This document shows, piece after piece, positions 18,294 to 30,851 of a stretch of DNA of 64,000 nt. Every line of letters starts with the position of its first letter. Position 1 is the stretch's first letter. The notes beneath the pieces are model-generated. The model was not told the DNA's origin, ran no database searches, and saw nothing but the letters and a program-made list of their open reading frames with translations. Origin of the DNA: Chitinispirillum alkaliphilum (GTDB lineage: Bacteria > Fibrobacterota > Chitinivibrionia > Chitinivibrionales > Chitinispirillaceae); the NCBI GenBank assembly GCA_001045525.1, contig LDWW01000010.1, positions 1 through 64,000 of the forward strand. The letters run 5' to 3'. Both the position numbers and the translations under genes were made by a program.

Positions 18294-18815
18294 ATGTCTA
18301 CAAGAGCTGAGAGAACAGCAGTTATTGACGATTTAGAGCAGGAATTTAAGCATGCCAGCGGTATTTATCTCGCTGATAATGACAAAATCAATGTGGAGAA
18401 AGTAACTAAGCTCCGGACTGATTTGCGAAAGCAGGGAATAAAGTTTCTGGTGGTCAAAAACACTTTGGCCAAAGAAGCATGTAAACGCTTGGGGATTGAG
18501 AATCTCGACCCTCATTTCAAAGGGCCAACCGCTGTTGTTGTAACTGAAAGTGAAGGGGCTGTTCCTGCAAAAATTCTCAAGCAGTTTCAGAAAGAAAATA
18601 AGCTTTTATCTATCAAGGCTGCATATGTCGACGGCAGCTATTTTGATGGTAATCAGGCAGTTCAGCTTGCTGATCTTCCTTCAAGAGAAGCGCTTCTTTC
18701 TATGCTACTTGGTTGCCTGCAGAGTCCTGTTGGAAATTTCGCTGGTGTTCTCAATGGAATTATGACCAAGTTTGTACGTACACTGGATGCTGTTAAAGAG
18801 CAAAAAGGCTCTTAA
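18294..18815 (+). CDS. rplJ: 50S ribosomal protein L10
   Basis: 173 aa. N-terminal rRNA-binding part with KFLVVKNTLAKEACKR and FKGPTAVVV; the C-terminal helix that carries L7/L12 dimers is present (about 135-173). AGGA precedes ATG 18294. The 54-base gap after rplA is too short for the long rplJ leader seen in enterobacteria. Confidence 0.96.
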   Translation: MSTRAERTAVIDDLEQEFKHASGIYLADNDKINVEKVTKLRTDLRKQGIKFLVVKNTLAKEACKRLGIENLDPHFKGPTAVVVTESEGAVPAKILKQFQKENKLLSIKAAYVDGSYFDGNQAVQLADLPSREALLSMLLGCLQSPVGNFAGVLNGIMTKFVRTLDAVKEQKGS

Positions 18816-18875
18816 TATTAATGTATAAAAAATATACGAAAAATAAAACTTTTTTCATTTTAATGGAGGTTTATT

Positions 18876-19259
18876 GTGGCTACCTTAAATAAGGAAGAAA
18901 TCATCGATGCCATTGGGGGTATGACTGTCCTGGAGTTGTCTGATCTGATAAAGGCAATTGAAGAGAAATTTGATGTCAAAGCTGCAGCACCTATGGCTGT
19001 TGCTGCTCCTGCGGGTGGCGCGCCTGCTGCAGAAGCCGCCGAAGAAAAAACAGAGTTTGATGTTGTTCTCACAGGTGCTGGCGAGAAGAAAATCCAGGTT
19101 ATTAAAGTGGTAAGAGAAATAACCGGTCTTGGCCTCAAAGATGCCAAAGACATGGTTGATGGTGTTCCCAAAAACATCAAAGAAGCAGTCTCAAAGGAAG
19201 AGGCTGAAACAGTCAAAAAGAAAATTGAAGAAGTTGGCGGCACCGTTGAGGTTAAATAA
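18876..19259 (+). CDS. rplL: 50S ribosomal protein L7/L12
   Basis: 127 aa, GTG start six bases after GGAGG. N-terminal dimerisation part (about 1-35), Ala/Pro/Gly-rich hinge (about 36-55) and the C-terminal domain with [19 protein letters not shown] that recruits GTPase factors. A strong hairpin lies downstream, before rpoB. Confidence 0.97.
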   Translation: MATLNKEEIIDAIGGMTVLELSDLIKAIEEKFDVKAAAPMAVAAPAGGAPAAEAAEEKTEFDVVLTGAGEKKIQVIKVVREITGLGLKDAKDMVDGVPKNIKEAVSKEEAETVKKKIEEVGGTVEVK

Positions 19260-19319
19260 TCCTACCTATGGGGTTGCTGCAATCAAACAGATTCATTTTA
19301 AAAAAATAGTTGGTATTTA

Positions 19320-19360
19320 GACGTAAAAAACACCTTGTATGTTCAAGGTGTTTTTACGTC
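19320..19360 (+). terminator. long hairpin (attenuator) between rplL and rpoB
   Basis: Eighteen bases from GACGTAAAA to CACCTTG (19320-19337) pair with CAAGGTG to TTACGTC (19344-19360) with a single bulged A and a six-base loop. The T-run is inside the 3' arm. It likely lets only part of the ribosomal-protein transcripts continue into rpoBC, by termination or RNase III-type cleavage. Confidence 0.65.
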
Positions 19361-19415
19361 GTTATTGTACTTTGTGCCATAGATAAGGCTATGAATAAAC
19401 TGAGGGGATGCGCGA

Positions 19416-22400
19416 ATGACAGATAGAAAAAGCTATTCCCGGATAAAGCGGGCTGCGGAGCTTCCAAATTTGCTGGAGATTCAGACTACTTCCTATGAGT
19501 CGTTCCTTCAGCCAGAAACCCCTCCCGGGTTGCGAAAAAAGCAGGGGCTTCATGGATCATTTCTGAGTCTCTTTCCGGTAAACGATGTTAAAGGTTATTA
19601 TTCTCTTGAATATGATGGATATAAATTAGGCATTCCAAAATACACTCTGAGGGAGTGTAAAGAGAGAGGGATGACCTATGCCGCTCCGTTAAAAGTGGAT
19701 ATGTCTCTGCTTGTTTACGAACAAGATGGAGAAACAAAAAAATTCGTAGAAAAAATCTCCAACGAAGTTTATATTGGGGAAATCCCTCTTATGACCGAAC
19801 GTGGCACTTTTGTTATTAATGGTGCGGAGAGGGTTATTGTCAGTCAGTTGCACAGATCCCCTGGAATCACTTTCGATGAAGTGTTTCACCCCAATGGCAA
19901 AAAACTACTAACCGCAAGAATCATTCCCCAAAGGGGTTCATGGGTTGAACTGCTCGTAGATGTAGATGATGTTCTTACTGTCAATATTGACAGAAGAAAA
20001 AAGATGCCTGCCACAATTTTACTCAGAGCTATGGGATTCTCAACTGATGAAGAGATCCTCTCACTCTTTTACGATACAGTCAGAGCAAAAATAAACCAAG
20101 ATTCAAAAGATGAGGTCTTAGGTACTGTAAACGCAAAAACCGTTTTTGACGAGCAGACCGGAGAAATCTTAATCGATGCAAATGAAGTCATCAATGAGGA
20201 AAGATTTAACAGACTTCTTGAAAATAAAATCGATTTTGTTGAGGTTTTCGACTCTGAAAACATGATTATTAGAAACACTCTGGCTACTGATCCCACTAAG
20301 TCTGAAGAAGAAGCTCTCTTCTTTATGTATGCCACAATGAGACCGGGGGATCCACCAAACGTCGAAACCGCAAGAAATCTCATACAAAGATTGTTCTTTG
20401 ATGAAAAAAGATATGACCTGGGGAATGTGGGACGGTACCGCATTAACACCAGATTAGGAGTCAATCCTCCGGAAGATGTAAACACGCTCACAAAAGAAGA
20501 TATAGTCGCTGCATATAAATATATCACCGGTTTAAATGAGGGTGTAGGGTTTATTGATGATATTGACCATCTTGGTAACAGACGTGTAAGATCGGTTGGG
20601 GAACTTCTTGCCGCTCAGTTCACTGTAGGGCTGACAAGAATGGTTCGTACAATAAAAGAGAGACTGAGTCTCAGAGATACAGAAAATATTACTCCTCAGG
20701 ATCTGATTAATGCCAGAACTGTTTCAACCGTTGTACAGGCATTCTTTGGATCAAGTCAGCTCTCACAGTTTCTCGATCAGACAAACCCTCTCTCAGAGCT
20801 CACTCACAAAAGAAGAGTAAGTGCTCTTGGGCCGGGTGGTCTTACAAGGGAAAGGGCTGGGTTTGAGGTGCGTGACGTACACCACACCCACTATGGACGT
20901 CTCTGTCCTATTGAAACTCCTGAAGGACCAAACATCGGTCTTATTGCATCTCTGAGTACATTTGCAAGAGTAAATGAGTTCGGGTTCATACAGACACCTT
21001 ACCAAAAGGTGGAAAATGGTGTGTTGCTTAACGAGGTCGCTTACCTGACTGCTGATCAGGAAGATAACTATATTATCGCTCAGGCAAATACTCCCATTGA
21101 TGAAAATGGAAAGATAGCAGAGGAACTTGTCTTTGCGCGCTACAGAGGAGACTTTCCCGTTGTAGCTCCAAAGGAAATTACCTACATGGATATCTCTCCA
21201 ATGCAGCTGGTTAGTATTGCTGCCGGATTGATACCTTTCCTTGAACACGATGACGCAAACCGTGCTCTTATGGGGTCAAACATGCAACGCCAGGCTGTAC
21301 CGTTGCTTAGAACAGAACCCCCGGTGATTGGAACAGGTTTGGAGAGAAGGGCTGCGATCGATTCCGGGTGTATGATTGTTGCAAAAAATCCCGGGGTAGT
21401 CGAAACCGTTGACGCAAACAAAATCGTCATTCGAAAGGCTAAGGATGAGGTATCTGCTGATATACTAGGTCTTACAGAATTTGACACCTACGATTTAGTG
21501 AAATATGAAAGATCAAACCAGGACACCTGCATAAACCAGAAAGTCTGTGTAAGGGAAGGGCAGAAAGTTGCCAGAGGGGATGTTCTGGCTGATGGTCACG
21601 CGACAAAAGATGGCGAACTGGCCTTGGGACGAAATGTAGTAGCTGCCTTTATGCCCTGGAGAGGGTATAACTTTGAGGATGCTATTGTAGTGTCAGAACG
21701 TCTTGTAGCCGAAGATATCTATACTTCTGTGCATATTGAAGTTTTTGAAACTGAAGTGCGCGATACAAAGCGTGGACCGGAGGAACTTACCCAGGAAATC
21801 CCCAACGTTTCAGAGGAGGCCCTGAGCAACCTTGATGAAAATGGTGTGGTGAGGGTAGGAACTGAAGTGGAAGCAGGAGATATTCTGGTTGGTAAAGTTA
21901 CACCTAAGGGAGAAACTGAACTGTCCCCGGAAGAGCGACTCTTAAGAGCCATTTTCGGAGAGAAAGCAGGAGATGTAAGGGATTCTTCACTTAAGGCACC
22001 TCCCGGACTCAAGGGTGTAGTTATCGACTCTCGCGTTTACTCCAGAAAAGAGAGAGATAAACGCTCAAAGAAAAAAGACAAAAGCCGAATAGATGCTCTG
22101 AAAGCCGATATTACAAAGCAGATAAGTGAAATTGAAAAACTTAGAATCGAAAGGCTCTCAGAATTTCTCACAGACACCCTTACTAATGAAATCACTAATT
22201 TCCATACTGGTGAAATTATGATTTCCGCCGGAAAAAAATGGTCAAAAACCATGCTCCAGAAACTTGATCTGGAAGCGGTTTCATTCAAAGATGGTCTGTG
22301 TCAGGATGAGGAGAAAAACAAAATTGCCGAAGAGGTATTCTATAAGGCCAATGATCTTATCGCAAAGCTCGAGGACAAGCTCGAAAAGGAGATCGACAAG

Positions 22401-23165
22401 ATCGTAAGAGGGGATGAGCTTAAGCCTGGAGTACTGCAGCTTGTAAAGGTCTATGTTGCAAAAAAGAGAAAACTTTCTGTTGGTGATAAAATGGCCGGGC
22501 GACACGGAAACAAGGGAGTCATTTCAAAGGTACTTCCTGTTGAAGAGATGCCTTATTTACCGGATGGTACTCCAGTGGATATCATTCTCAATCCTCTTGG
22601 TGTGCCATCTCGTATGAACGTGGGACAGATTCTAGAAACCCACATGGGATGGGCCGCTCAGAAACTTGGCCTTAAAATAGCAACACCGGTTTTCGATGGT
22701 GCAAACTATGAACAGGTTACTCAGCTGCTCGATGAGGCCGGGTTGCCAAACAACGGAAAAGTCCAGCTCAGAGACGGAAGAACGGGTGAGCCGTTTGAGC
22801 GTGAAGTAACTGTTGGTCCAATGTATATGCTAAAACTTTGTCACCTTATCGATGACAAAATTCATGCTCGTTCAATCGGACCATATTCTCTTGTCACCCA
22901 GCAGCCTCTCGGGGGTAAATCCCAGTTCGGAGGACAGCGTTTCGGTGAGATGGAGGTGTGGGCACTTGAAGCATACGGGGCTGCATACACTCTGCAACAG
23001 GTCCTTACTGTTAAGAGTGATGACCTGACAGGGCGGTCAAAAACTTACGAGGCGATTGTAAAGGGAGAAAATGCGCCGCAGGCTGGTATTCCGGAATCTT
23101 TCAAAGTGCTTATAAGGGAAATCCAGGCTCTTGCACTGGATATCGATATCTTGACCGAAGAATAA
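19416..23165 (+). CDS. rpoB: DNA-directed RNA polymerase subunit beta
   Basis: 1249 aa. Conserved blocks run from [20 protein letters not shown] through [20 protein letters not shown] (rifampicin pocket, with the usual Gln, Asp, His and Ser, so sensitivity is expected), [34 protein letters not shown], and the C-terminal [20 protein letters not shown] and [19 protein letters not shown] lysine-rich coiled segment (about 870-960) is the usual variable insertion. GGGG before ATG 19416. rpoC follows after 54 bases. Confidence 0.98.
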   Translation: MTDRKSYSRIKRAAELPNLLEIQTTSYESFLQPETPPGLRKKQGLHGSFLSLFPVNDVKGYYSLEYDGYKLGIPKYTLRECKERGMTYAAPLKVDMSLLVYEQDGETKKFVEKISNEVYIGEIPLMTERGTFVINGAERVIVSQLHRSPGITFDEVFHPNGKKLLTARIIPQRGSWVELLVDVDDVLTVNIDRRKKMPATILLRAMGFSTDEEILSLFYDTVRAKINQDSKDEVLGTVNAKTVFDEQTGEILIDANEVINEERFNRLLENKIDFVEVFDSENMIIRNTLATDPTKSEEEALFFMYATMRPGDPPNVETARNLIQRLFFDEKRYDLGNVGRYRINTRLGVNPPEDVNTLTKEDIVAAYKYITGLNEGVGFIDDIDHLGNRRVRSVGELLAAQFTVGLTRMVRTIKERLSLRDTENITPQDLINARTVSTVVQAFFGSSQLSQFLDQTNPLSELTHKRRVSALGPGGLTRERAGFEVRDVHHTHYGRLCPIETPEGPNIGLIASLSTFARVNEFGFIQTPYQKVENGVLLNEVAYLTADQEDNYIIAQANTPIDENGKIAEELVFARYRGDFPVVAPKEITYMDISPMQLVSIAAGLIPFLEHDDANRALMGSNMQRQAVPLLRTEPPVIGTGLERRAAIDSGCMIVAKNPGVVETVDANKIVIRKAKDEVSADILGLTEFDTYDLVKYERSNQDTCINQKVCVREGQKVARGDVLADGHATKDGELALGRNVVAAFMPWRGYNFEDAIVVSERLVAEDIYTSVHIEVFETEVRDTKRGPEELTQEIPNVSEEALSNLDENGVVRVGTEVEAGDILVGKVTPKGETELSPEERLLRAIFGEKAGDVRDSSLKAPPGLKGVVIDSRVYSRKERDKRSKKKDKSRIDALKADITKQISEIEKLRIERLSEFLTDTLTNEITNFHTGEIMISAGKKWSKTMLQKLDLEAVSFKDGLCQDEEKNKIAEEVFYKANDLIAKLEDKLEKEIDKIVRGDELKPGVLQLVKVYVAKKRKLSVGDKMAGRHGNKGVISKVLPVEEMPYLPDGTPVDIILNPLGVPSRMNVGQILETHMGWAAQKLGLKIATPVFDGANYEQVTQLLDEAGLPNNGKVQLRDGRTGEPFEREVTVGPMYMLKLCHLIDDKIHARSIGPYSLVTQQPLGGKSQFGGQRFGEMEVWALEAYGAAYTLQQVLTVKSDDLTGRSKTYEAIVKGENAPQAGIPESFKVLIREIQALALDIDILTEE

Positions 23166-23219
23166 GTGCTTCTTTAATTTTGAAAAACGCAATAGAGCCC
23201 AAAACAGGGGGGTACGATA

Positions 23220-26200
23220 GTGGCAGACAGTATTAGCCAATTGGATCGAAAAACAAGTGAGATTACCGGTGTTTCTATCAGGTTATCTTCACCCGATATC
23301 ATTAGAAACTGGTCATTTGGTGAAGTTACCAAACCGGAAACTATAAATTACCGTTCTTTTAAACCAGAGAGAGATGGGCTGTTCTGTGAAAGAATTTTTG
23401 GCCCTGTCAGAAACTGGGAATGTAACTGTGGTAAATATAAAAGGATTCGTTACAGGGGAGTTGTATGTGACAGGTGTGGTGTTGAGGTTACACACTCAAA
23501 GGTGCGCAGAGAGCGTATGGGGCATATTGAACTTGCCGTGCCGGTAATTCATATATGGTTCCTTAAAAGCGTACCCTCTCACATAAGCTATCTGCTTGGT
23601 CTTCCGGGTTCAACTCTCGAAAGAATCGTTTACTATGAGTCTTACGTGGTTATAGATCCCGGTAACACCAATTTGCGCAAGGGAATGCTCCTGAGTGAGG
23701 ATGAGTTCTTTGAGCTGGAGGACCAGGATAAACAATTTGTTGCAAAAATGGGTGGTGAAGCAGTTCTTGAAATGCTTGCAACAATTGATCTTGAAGAGCT
23801 TGCAATCGATCTGCGCTCAAAAATAAAAATTGAATCTTCCGAGCAGAGAAAACAGGAACATCTGAAGAGACTGCGTGTCGTGCAGGCTTTCCTGCAGTCA
23901 AAAAACAGACCAGAAAACATGGTACTGAGAACTCTTCCGGTGCTTCCGCCTGATCTGCGCCCTCTGGTGCCGCTTGAAGGTGGCAGATTTGCTACCTCTG
24001 ATCTCAATGACCTCTACAGAAGGGTCATTAACCGTAATAACCGACTCAAAAAACTCATTGAAATCAAGGCCCCGGATGTTATTCTCCGCAACGAAATGAG
24101 AATGCTTCAGGAATCTGTTGATACGCTGTTCGATAACGGGAGAAGAACTTTCTCCGTAAAAGGTGAAGGTAAACGTCCGCTGAAATCTCTTAGTGACCTG
24201 CTGAAAGGAAAACAGGGACGATTCAGACAAAACCTTCTGGGTAAGAGAGTGGATTATTCCGGTCGAAGTGTTATTGTGGTTGGCCCTGAGCTGAAACTAC
24301 ATCAGTGTGGCCTTCCGAAAATGATGGCTCTTGAGCTCTTTAAACCTTTCGTTATACAGAAACTGGAAGAAAAGGGTTATGTACAGACTGTAAAAAGCGC
24401 AAAAAAGTTTGTCGAGAAAGAACGCCCAGAGGTATGGGATATTCTGGAGGAAGTAATTAAAGATCATCCGGTGCTTCTTAACCGTGCACCTACGCTGCAC
24501 AGACTCGGTATCCAGGCTTTCTTTCCTGTTTTGGTTGAGGGAAAAGCAATTCGTCTACATCCACTTGTGTGTTCTGCATTCAATGCCGACTTTGATGGTG
24601 ACCAGATGGCTGTACACGTACCTCTCTCTTTTGAGTCGCAGCTTGAGTGTAGATTTTTAATGCTCAGTGCAAATAACCTCCTGTCTCCGGCTTCGGGACA
24701 ACCGGTCATGACCCCAACGCAGGATATTGTGCTCGGTATATATTACCTTACAAAAATGTCTCCCGATCGCAAAGGGCAGGGACGTGCGTTTGCCGATGTG
24801 GATGAAGTAATGCATGCTATCTCCGACAAACAGGTCGATATACATGCCAAAATCAAACTCCGTCTTGATGGGAAGACGATTGAGACAACCCCGGGAAGAG
24901 TGATTTTCAATACCGTTCGCCCGCTTGGTGTGCCTTTTGTAAATGAGCTGCTGAATAAAAAAAGAGTTCAGCTCTTCATTGATGAAGTCTTCAAGACATC
25001 GGGTGTTAAGGCTACATGCAAATTTCTCGATGATATCAAAACTTTAGGATATGAATACGCCACCAGAGCTGGTATCACCTTTGGTGCCGATGATCTCATT
25101 ATTCCTGAAGAGAAAAAGGAAATCATCGACAAGTCAATGGAAGAGGTTATAAGAATAAGAAAGCAGTATGACAGGGGTATTATCACTGAGGGTGAACGAT
25201 ACAATAAACTCATTGACCTGTGGACACATACTACAAATGATGTCGCTGATAAGATGCATGAGCGTCTTGCCGGTGATAAGGACGGGTTCAATCCTGTCTA
25301 TATCATGATGGATTCTCAGGCAAGAGGAAGTAAGGACCAGATTAAGCAGCTTGCGGGTATGCGTGGTCTTATGCAGAAACCTCAGAAAAAAATCACCGGT
25401 GCCGTTGGTGAAATTATTGAAAACCCCATTATTTCAAACTTCAAAGATGGGCTTACCGTGCTTGAGTACTTTATTTCTACTCACGGTGCACGTAAGGGAC
25501 TTGCTGACACCGCGCTGAAAACTGCGGATGCCGGATATCTGACACGAAGACTTGTTGATGTGGTTCAGGATGTGGTCATATATACTGATGACTGTGGTAC
25601 AAGCAAAGGTATTGCTATCGAAGAACTCAGGGAAGGGGATGAGGTGATGGAGTCCCTGTCGACAAGAATTCTTGGACGATACACCCAGGAGGATGTCTAT
25701 GACCCTGTTACAGAAGAGATGATCTGTCCGGTAAATACCCTTGTAGATGAAAAGCTTGCCAAAAGAATTGAAGAAGCCGGTATTGAGATTGTAAATATTC
25801 GCTCTGTACTTACCTGTGATGCTATGCAGGGAGTTTGCAGAAAATGTTACGGAAGAAATCTGGCTACAGGTAAAGTTGTCGACACTGGTGAAGCTGTTGG
25901 TATAATGGCCGCACAGAGTATCGGGGAGCCGGGAACGCAGCTTACTCTGCGTACTTTCCATATCGGTGGTACGGCTTCAAGACTTATCGCTCAGTCAAAG
26001 GAGATCGCTAAGATCGACGGGGAAGTTCGTTTCTTCAATGTGGAAACTGTCCAGCATACAAACGGTACTGTCGTGATGAACCGTACTGCTGAAATTGCCG
26101 TTGTTGACGACCAGGAGAGAGAGCGCTACAGGTACAATATCCCTTACGGATCATTTATGCAGGTAACCGATGGTCAAAAAGTTTCCAAGGGAGAGGACCT

Positions 26201-27305
26201 GTTTAACTGGGATCCTTACAACAATGTAATCCTTGCTCCTCGTAAAGGTAAACTGAAATTTATTGATCTGGTTGACGGGGACACTGTACGTGAGCTCTAT
26301 GATGAACGATCCGGTATTACAAATATCGTAGTTGTTGAGCATAGGGAACGTAAACTTCATCCTCATATTCAGATTGTAGATGAAAACGATAAAAGGGTCG
26401 CCAACCTCTCCGTTCCTTCTGGCTGTTTTCTGCAGGTAACGGATGGCAAAGAGGTGAATCCAGGTGACATCCTGGTCAAAATCCCAAGAGAGAGTAGCAA
26501 AAGTAGGGATATTACCGGTGGTCTTCCTAGAGTTGCCGAACTGTTCGAAGCACGAAGACCAAAAGATTCTGCCGTTGTGACTGAAATTGACGGATTTATA
26601 GAATTTGGTGAAAATGAACGGGGGAATCGGAAAATCATTGTCAGGGATGAGGTCGGTGGAGCAAGAGAATATCTGATTCCTCCCGGAAAACATCTCAGAG
26701 TTCATGAAAATGACAGAGTGAAAGCGGGGGACAGGTTAAGTGAAGGGTCGATTGACCCACATGATATCCTGAGAATCATGGGTGAGAATGCTGTGCAGCA
26801 GTACTTGCTCGATGAAATTCAGGCGGTGTATCGTCTCCAGGGTGTAACTATCAATGATAAGCATGTTGAAGTTATCGTTGCACAGATGCTTCGTAAGGTG
26901 AGGGTGAAAAAAGCCGGAGATACAGAGTATCTTGAAGGTGATGATGTGGACAGGAAAAAACTAAGAGCTGCAAACGAACAGGTAATTGCAGAAGGCGGAG
27001 AACCTGCCACCTTTACACCGCTTTTGCTTGGTATCACTAAAGCATCCCTTACAACCGAATCATTCCTAAGTGCTGCTTCCTTCCAGGAAACCACTAAAGT
27101 TCTATCAAGAGCTGCAGTGGAAGGTAAAGTGGATACTCTAAGCGGGTTGAAGGAAAACCTTATCATGGGTAATCTTATTCCTGCTGGTACCGGCACACGT
27201 ATCTACCGCAACTTATCAGTAAAGGATTTGGAATCTGAAATGGGTTCAGTTGACCAGCAGTATGAACGTAGTGATGATTTTGTGGAAATCGGCGGAGAAT
27301 TCTGA
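23220..27305 (+). CDS. rpoC: DNA-directed RNA polymerase subunit beta'
   Basis: 1361 aa, GTG start after a GGGGGG run. Zinc ribbon Cys68, Cys70, Cys83, Cys86; catalytic NADFDGDQ (455-462) with the three magnesium-binding Asp residues; bridge-helix and trigger-loop region with [20 protein letters not shown]; second zinc site in [13 protein letters not shown]. The length and single insert pattern match Gram-negative FCB-type beta' better than the split or long cyanobacterial forms. The C-terminus includes [15 protein letters not shown]. Confidence 0.98.
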   Translation: MADSISQLDRKTSEITGVSIRLSSPDIIRNWSFGEVTKPETINYRSFKPERDGLFCERIFGPVRNWECNCGKYKRIRYRGVVCDRCGVEVTHSKVRRERMGHIELAVPVIHIWFLKSVPSHISYLLGLPGSTLERIVYYESYVVIDPGNTNLRKGMLLSEDEFFELEDQDKQFVAKMGGEAVLEMLATIDLEELAIDLRSKIKIESSEQRKQEHLKRLRVVQAFLQSKNRPENMVLRTLPVLPPDLRPLVPLEGGRFATSDLNDLYRRVINRNNRLKKLIEIKAPDVILRNEMRMLQESVDTLFDNGRRTFSVKGEGKRPLKSLSDLLKGKQGRFRQNLLGKRVDYSGRSVIVVGPELKLHQCGLPKMMALELFKPFVIQKLEEKGYVQTVKSAKKFVEKERPEVWDILEEVIKDHPVLLNRAPTLHRLGIQAFFPVLVEGKAIRLHPLVCSAFNADFDGDQMAVHVPLSFESQLECRFLMLSANNLLSPASGQPVMTPTQDIVLGIYYLTKMSPDRKGQGRAFADVDEVMHAISDKQVDIHAKIKLRLDGKTIETTPGRVIFNTVRPLGVPFVNELLNKKRVQLFIDEVFKTSGVKATCKFLDDIKTLGYEYATRAGITFGADDLIIPEEKKEIIDKSMEEVIRIRKQYDRGIITEGERYNKLIDLWTHTTNDVADKMHERLAGDKDGFNPVYIMMDSQARGSKDQIKQLAGMRGLMQKPQKKITGAVGEIIENPIISNFKDGLTVLEYFISTHGARKGLADTALKTADAGYLTRRLVDVVQDVVIYTDDCGTSKGIAIEELREGDEVMESLSTRILGRYTQEDVYDPVTEEMICPVNTLVDEKLAKRIEEAGIEIVNIRSVLTCDAMQGVCRKCYGRNLATGKVVDTGEAVGIMAAQSIGEPGTQLTLRTFHIGGTASRLIAQSKEIAKIDGEVRFFNVETVQHTNGTVVMNRTAEIAVVDDQERERYRYNIPYGSFMQVTDGQKVSKGEDLFNWDPYNNVILAPRKGKLKFIDLVDGDTVRELYDERSGITNIVVVEHRERKLHPHIQIVDENDKRVANLSVPSGCFLQVTDGKEVNPGDILVKIPRESSKSRDITGGLPRVAELFEARRPKDSAVVTEIDGFIEFGENERGNRKIIVRDEVGGAREYLIPPGKHLRVHENDRVKAGDRLSEGSIDPHDILRIMGENAVQQYLLDEIQAVYRLQGVTINDKHVEVIVAQMLRKVRVKKAGDTEYLEGDDVDRKKLRAANEQVIAEGGEPATFTPLLLGITKASLTTESFLSAASFQETTKVLSRAAVEGKVDTLSGLKENLIMGNLIPAGTGTRIYRNLSVKDLESEMGSVDQQYERSDDFVEIGGEF

Positions 27306-27384
27306 AAAAAAATCAATAATGTGATTGATTGTTGTTAACTGATTTATTATATTTTGTGACTGTCTTTATTTTTGGAGGATTTAG

Positions 27385-27759
27385 GTGCCTACGATTAGTC
27401 AACTTATACGTAAAGGACGTGCGAATCTGCAGGAGAGAAGTAAATCACCTGCGCTACACAGTTGTCCGCAACGTCGTGGAGTTTGTACACGTGTTTTCAC
27501 AACGACGCCTAAAAAGCCCAACTCGGCTTTGAGGAAAGTGGCTCGTGTTCGTTTAACAAATCACATGGAAGTAAATGCATATATTCCAGGTGAAGGGCAT
27601 AATCTGCAGGAGCATTCGATCGTTTTGATTCGTGGTGGTCGTGTAAAGGATGTGCCGGGTGTGCGTTATCATATTGTAAGAGGTGCGCTTGATACGCAGG
27701 GTGTTCAGGATCGTAAACGTAGCCGTTCCAAGTACGGTGTAAAGCGGCCAAAAAAATAG
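27385..27759 (+). CDS. rpsL: 30S ribosomal protein S12
   Basis: 124 aa, GTG start after GGAGG. Begins [12 protein letters not shown]; the decoding-centre loops [12 protein letters not shown] and [13 protein letters not shown] keep the lysines at which streptomycin resistance changes occur, so sensitivity is expected. Opens the str operon, 79 bases after rpoC. Confidence 0.97.
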   Translation: MPTISQLIRKGRANLQERSKSPALHSCPQRRGVCTRVFTTTPKKPNSALRKVARVRLTNHMEVNAYIPGEGHNLQEHSIVLIRGGRVKDVPGVRYHIVRGALDTQGVQDRKRSRSKYGVKRPKK

Positions 27760-27768
27760 GGAATAATT

Positions 27769-28239
27769 ATGTCGAGAAGAAGGAAAGCTGAAAAGCGAGA
27801 GGTTGTTGCGGATCCAAAGTTCAAGAGCGTTTTGGTTACGCAATTTGTAAACAGTGTTGTTAGTGATGGTAAAAAGCGTCTTGCTGAGCGTCTGTTTTAT
27901 GATGCTGTTGAGATTGTCTCGCAGCGTACTGGGCAGGATGGGCTTGGTGTGTTTAAGAAGGCTATTGATAATGTGAAGCCTGTTCTTGAGGTGAAGTCTC
28001 GCAGGATTGGTGGGGCTAACTATCAGGTTCCTGTTGAAGTGGCTCCGGAAAGGCGTGTGTCTCTTGCTATTCGTTGGCTGATAACTTACTCCAGATCACG
28101 TTCGGAGAAAAGTATGGCTGAGAAGTTGGCAAATGAATTTATCCAGGCCTCAAAAAATGAGGGTGGGGCTGTCAGGAAAAAAGTTGAGACGCATAAGATG
28201 GCTGAGGCTAACAAGGCCTTTGCTCACTTTCGCTGGTAG
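27769..28239 (+). CDS. rpsG: 30S ribosomal protein S7
   Basis: 156 aa, nine bases after rpsL. Contains RIGGANYQVPVEV and the C-terminal AEANKAFAHFRW. Nucleates assembly of the 30S head and is the usual autoregulator of the str operon. Confidence 0.97.
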   Translation: MSRRRKAEKREVVADPKFKSVLVTQFVNSVVSDGKKRLAERLFYDAVEIVSQRTGQDGLGVFKKAIDNVKPVLEVKSRRIGGANYQVPVEVAPERRVSLAIRWLITYSRSRSEKSMAEKLANEFIQASKNEGGAVRKKVETHKMAEANKAFAHFRW

Positions 28240-28339
28240 TTTGTTGGCTGTTCTTTGACTTTGGTGTGTGGGTGTGCTGATGTTTTTGGTTTTGGGGTTC
28301 TGGTAAAGTGCTCCTTTTTTAAGCAGGAATGTGGGTTGT

Positions 28340-30427
28340 ATGAGTGATGAAGTAAATCTTGCGGCTATTAGAAATATCGGTATCATGGCACACATCGATG
28401 CTGGGAAGACCACTACAACTGAGAGGATGCTCTTTTATTCGGGTATCGTTCACAGGATGGGTGAGGTTCATGATGGTAGTGCTGTTATGGACTGGATGCA
28501 GCAGGAGCGTGAAAGGGGTATTACTATCACCTCTGCTGCAACAACATGTTTCTGGAAAGATTGCAGAGTTAATATTATTGACACTCCGGGGCATGTTGAT
28601 TTTACAATTGAAGTAGAGCGTTCTTTGAGAGTGTTGGATGGCGCAGTTGCTGTTTTTGATTCGGTTGGAGGCGTGGAACCTCAATCAGAAACTGTCTGGA
28701 GGCAGGCTGATAAATATAACGTTCCCCGAATAGCCTATGTAAATAAAATGGACCGTGTTGGGTCAGATTTCGATGGGTGTATAGAAGGAATGAATGAAAA
28801 GTTCCCTGTGCATGCTGTGGCTATACAGATTCCAATGGGTAAAGAAGCCGGGTTTGAAGGTGTTGTTGATCTTGTAAAAATGAAGGCGTACAGGTTTGAC
28901 GATTCAGCGCTTGGTGTTAAGTATTTTGAGGAGGATATACCCGAAGGGTTTGTTGAGGAAGCTGCTCTCAGAAGGGAAGAGATGTTGGAGGCTGTTTGTG
29001 ATTACAGTGAGCAGCTCATGCATCAGATGCTTGAAGGTGGAGAGGTGAAGCTTGAGTTGGTTAAGTCTGCAATCAGGGCTGGGGTATTGACTGCTAAGGT
29101 GTGCCCGGTTTTGTGTGGCTCCTCTTTTAAGAATAAAGGTGTTCAGCTTTTGTTGGATGCTGTGGTTGATTATCTTCCGTCTCCTTTGGATAGGGGAGAG
29201 GTTGCGGGGTTGGATCCTGAGTCCGGGGAGGAAGTGGTCAGATCTCCCGGTGAAAATGAGCCTTTCTCTGCTTTGGTTTTTAAGGTTGCTTCCGATTCTC
29301 ATGTCGGGCGTCTTGCCTTTGCGCGTGTTTACTCCGGTAAGGCTGGGTTTAAAAATGCTCTTTACAACCCAAGGACAAAGACAAGAGAGAGGGCAAGTAG
29401 AATATTTCGTATGCATTCCAATCGCAGGCATGCGGAAACTGAGATGAGGGTAGGTGATATAGTTGCTCTTGTGGGTTTGAAAGAGACTACTACAGGAGAT
29501 ACAATATGTGATCAGACTGCTCAGATTGTGTTTGAAAGAATGGTTTTTCCTGAGCCTGTTTTGGCTAGGTCGATTGAGCCTAAAAGTAGTGTCGATGAAG
29601 AAAAGTTGAAGGGGTCTCTTGATAGATTGGTGGATGAGGATCCCACCTGTCGGGTGTATGTGGATTCTGAGACTGGACAGAGGTTGATCTCTGGTATGGG
29701 TGAGTTGCATGTGGAAATTCTTGTCGACAGATTGATCAGGGAATTCAATGTAGGTGTAAATGTTGGTAAGCCACAGGTTTCCTATAGGGAAACTGTAAGT
29801 AGGTCTGCAAAGAAAGAGGTTGAATTTTCTCAGCAGATAGGAGGGAAAGGGCATTTCGGGCATGTTGTGCTGTCTGTTTCGCCTATAGAGCCTTCCCGGG
29901 GTGTTGAATTTGAAAGTAAGGTAGGAGCTGGAGAAGTTCCTGTTCAGTTTATAGAAGCTGTAAAGCAGGGTGTGATGGAGGCCTCCACAGGTGGAGAGCT
30001 CTCAGGGTTTCAGGTTGTTGGGGTCAGGGTTGTGCTGTTAAGCGTGCAGTACAGGGAGGATGATTCAACTGAGATCGGTTATAAGATTGCTTCCAGTATG
30101 GCCTTTAAGGAGGCGTGCAGGGAAGCGGATCCGGTAATCCTGGAGCCGGTCATGAAGATAGAGGTTGTTGTGCCTTCTGATTATATGGGCTCAGTAATCA
30201 ATGATCTTAATGGTCGCAGAGGTAAAATAGCCGGTATTAATCCTCGAAAAGATGTTCAGGCAGTAGATGCTGAAGCTCCCCTTTCGGAGATGTTTGGATA
30301 CGCAACTGCGCTACGTTCTCTTACTCAGGGAAGAGCAATGTATACCATGCAGTTTGATAGATATGAAAATGCCGGTACGGTGGTTCAGAAAGAAATCCTC
30401 CGCCGAATCGGCAGGTGGACAGATTAA
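28340..30427 (+). CDS. fusA: elongation factor G
   Basis: 695 aa from ATG 28340, giving [20 protein letters not shown]; an in-frame GTG at 28331 is less likely. Translocation GTPase with G1 AHIDAGKTT, switch I RGITI, G3 DTPGHVDF and G4 NKMDR, then domains II-V ([30 protein letters not shown]). Some central stretches ([20 protein letters not shown]) differ from the commonest EF-G and recall the mitochondrial-like spd type, but this is an impression. It lies between rpsG and rpsJ with no tuf after it. Confidence 0.96.
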   Translation: MSDEVNLAAIRNIGIMAHIDAGKTTTTERMLFYSGIVHRMGEVHDGSAVMDWMQQERERGITITSAATTCFWKDCRVNIIDTPGHVDFTIEVERSLRVLDGAVAVFDSVGGVEPQSETVWRQADKYNVPRIAYVNKMDRVGSDFDGCIEGMNEKFPVHAVAIQIPMGKEAGFEGVVDLVKMKAYRFDDSALGVKYFEEDIPEGFVEEAALRREEMLEAVCDYSEQLMHQMLEGGEVKLELVKSAIRAGVLTAKVCPVLCGSSFKNKGVQLLLDAVVDYLPSPLDRGEVAGLDPESGEEVVRSPGENEPFSALVFKVASDSHVGRLAFARVYSGKAGFKNALYNPRTKTRERASRIFRMHSNRRHAETEMRVGDIVALVGLKETTTGDTICDQTAQIVFERMVFPEPVLARSIEPKSSVDEEKLKGSLDRLVDEDPTCRVYVDSETGQRLISGMGELHVEILVDRLIREFNVGVNVGKPQVSYRETVSRSAKKEVEFSQQIGGKGHFGHVVLSVSPIEPSRGVEFESKVGAGEVPVQFIEAVKQGVMEASTGGELSGFQVVGVRVVLLSVQYREDDSTEIGYKIASSMAFKEACREADPVILEPVMKIEVVVPSDYMGSVINDLNGRRGKIAGINPRKDVQAVDAEAPLSEMFGYATALRSLTQGRAMYTMQFDRYENAGTVVQKEILRRIGRWTD

Positions 30428-30479
30428 AATAGCCAATTAAGAGATCAACTGTAAGATTGATAACAAGGAGCAGTATTTC

Positions 30480-30788
30480 ATGCCAGGTGAAAAAATCCGC
30501 ATTCGACTTAAGTCGTTTGATCACAACATCCTTGACAAATCCGCTTCGGATATTGTCCGTACCGCTAAAGGTACTGGGGCAAGAATTTCAGGGCCCATTC
30601 CTTTACCCACAGAAAGAACTGTGTACACAGTACTTCGTTCTCCTCACGTGAACAAGAAGTCCCGTGAACAGTTTGAGACCAGAATTCATAAGAGATTGAT
30701 AGATATTCTGGAGTCAACTCCGCAGACTGTCGACTCTCTCATGAAACTTGATCTCCCTTCTGGTGTTGATGTTGAGATTAAAGTGTAA
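30480..30788 (+). CDS. rpsJ: 30S ribosomal protein S10
   Basis: 102 aa; AGGAG before ATG 30480. Conserved [20 protein letters not shown] and [13 protein letters not shown]. Also the NusE antitermination factor that contacts NusG. First gene of the S10 block, following fusA directly because tuf is missing from this position. Confidence 0.97.
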   Translation: MPGEKIRIRLKSFDHNILDKSASDIVRTAKGTGARISGPIPLPTERTVYTVLRSPHVNKKSREQFETRIHKRLIDILESTPQTVDSLMKLDLPSGVDVEIKV

Positions 30789-30851
30789 TTTTGTTTCGCA
30801 ATTAAATGACACAGATAATAAATAATTTTCAGAATAACGAGCAGGTGTAAT

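Noticed and set aside
20069-20527. Long antisense open frames opposite rpoB and rpoC (also near 25434-25961 and 28904-29863)
   Set aside because: They mirror the codon structure of well-supported sense genes and have no start signals or motifs.
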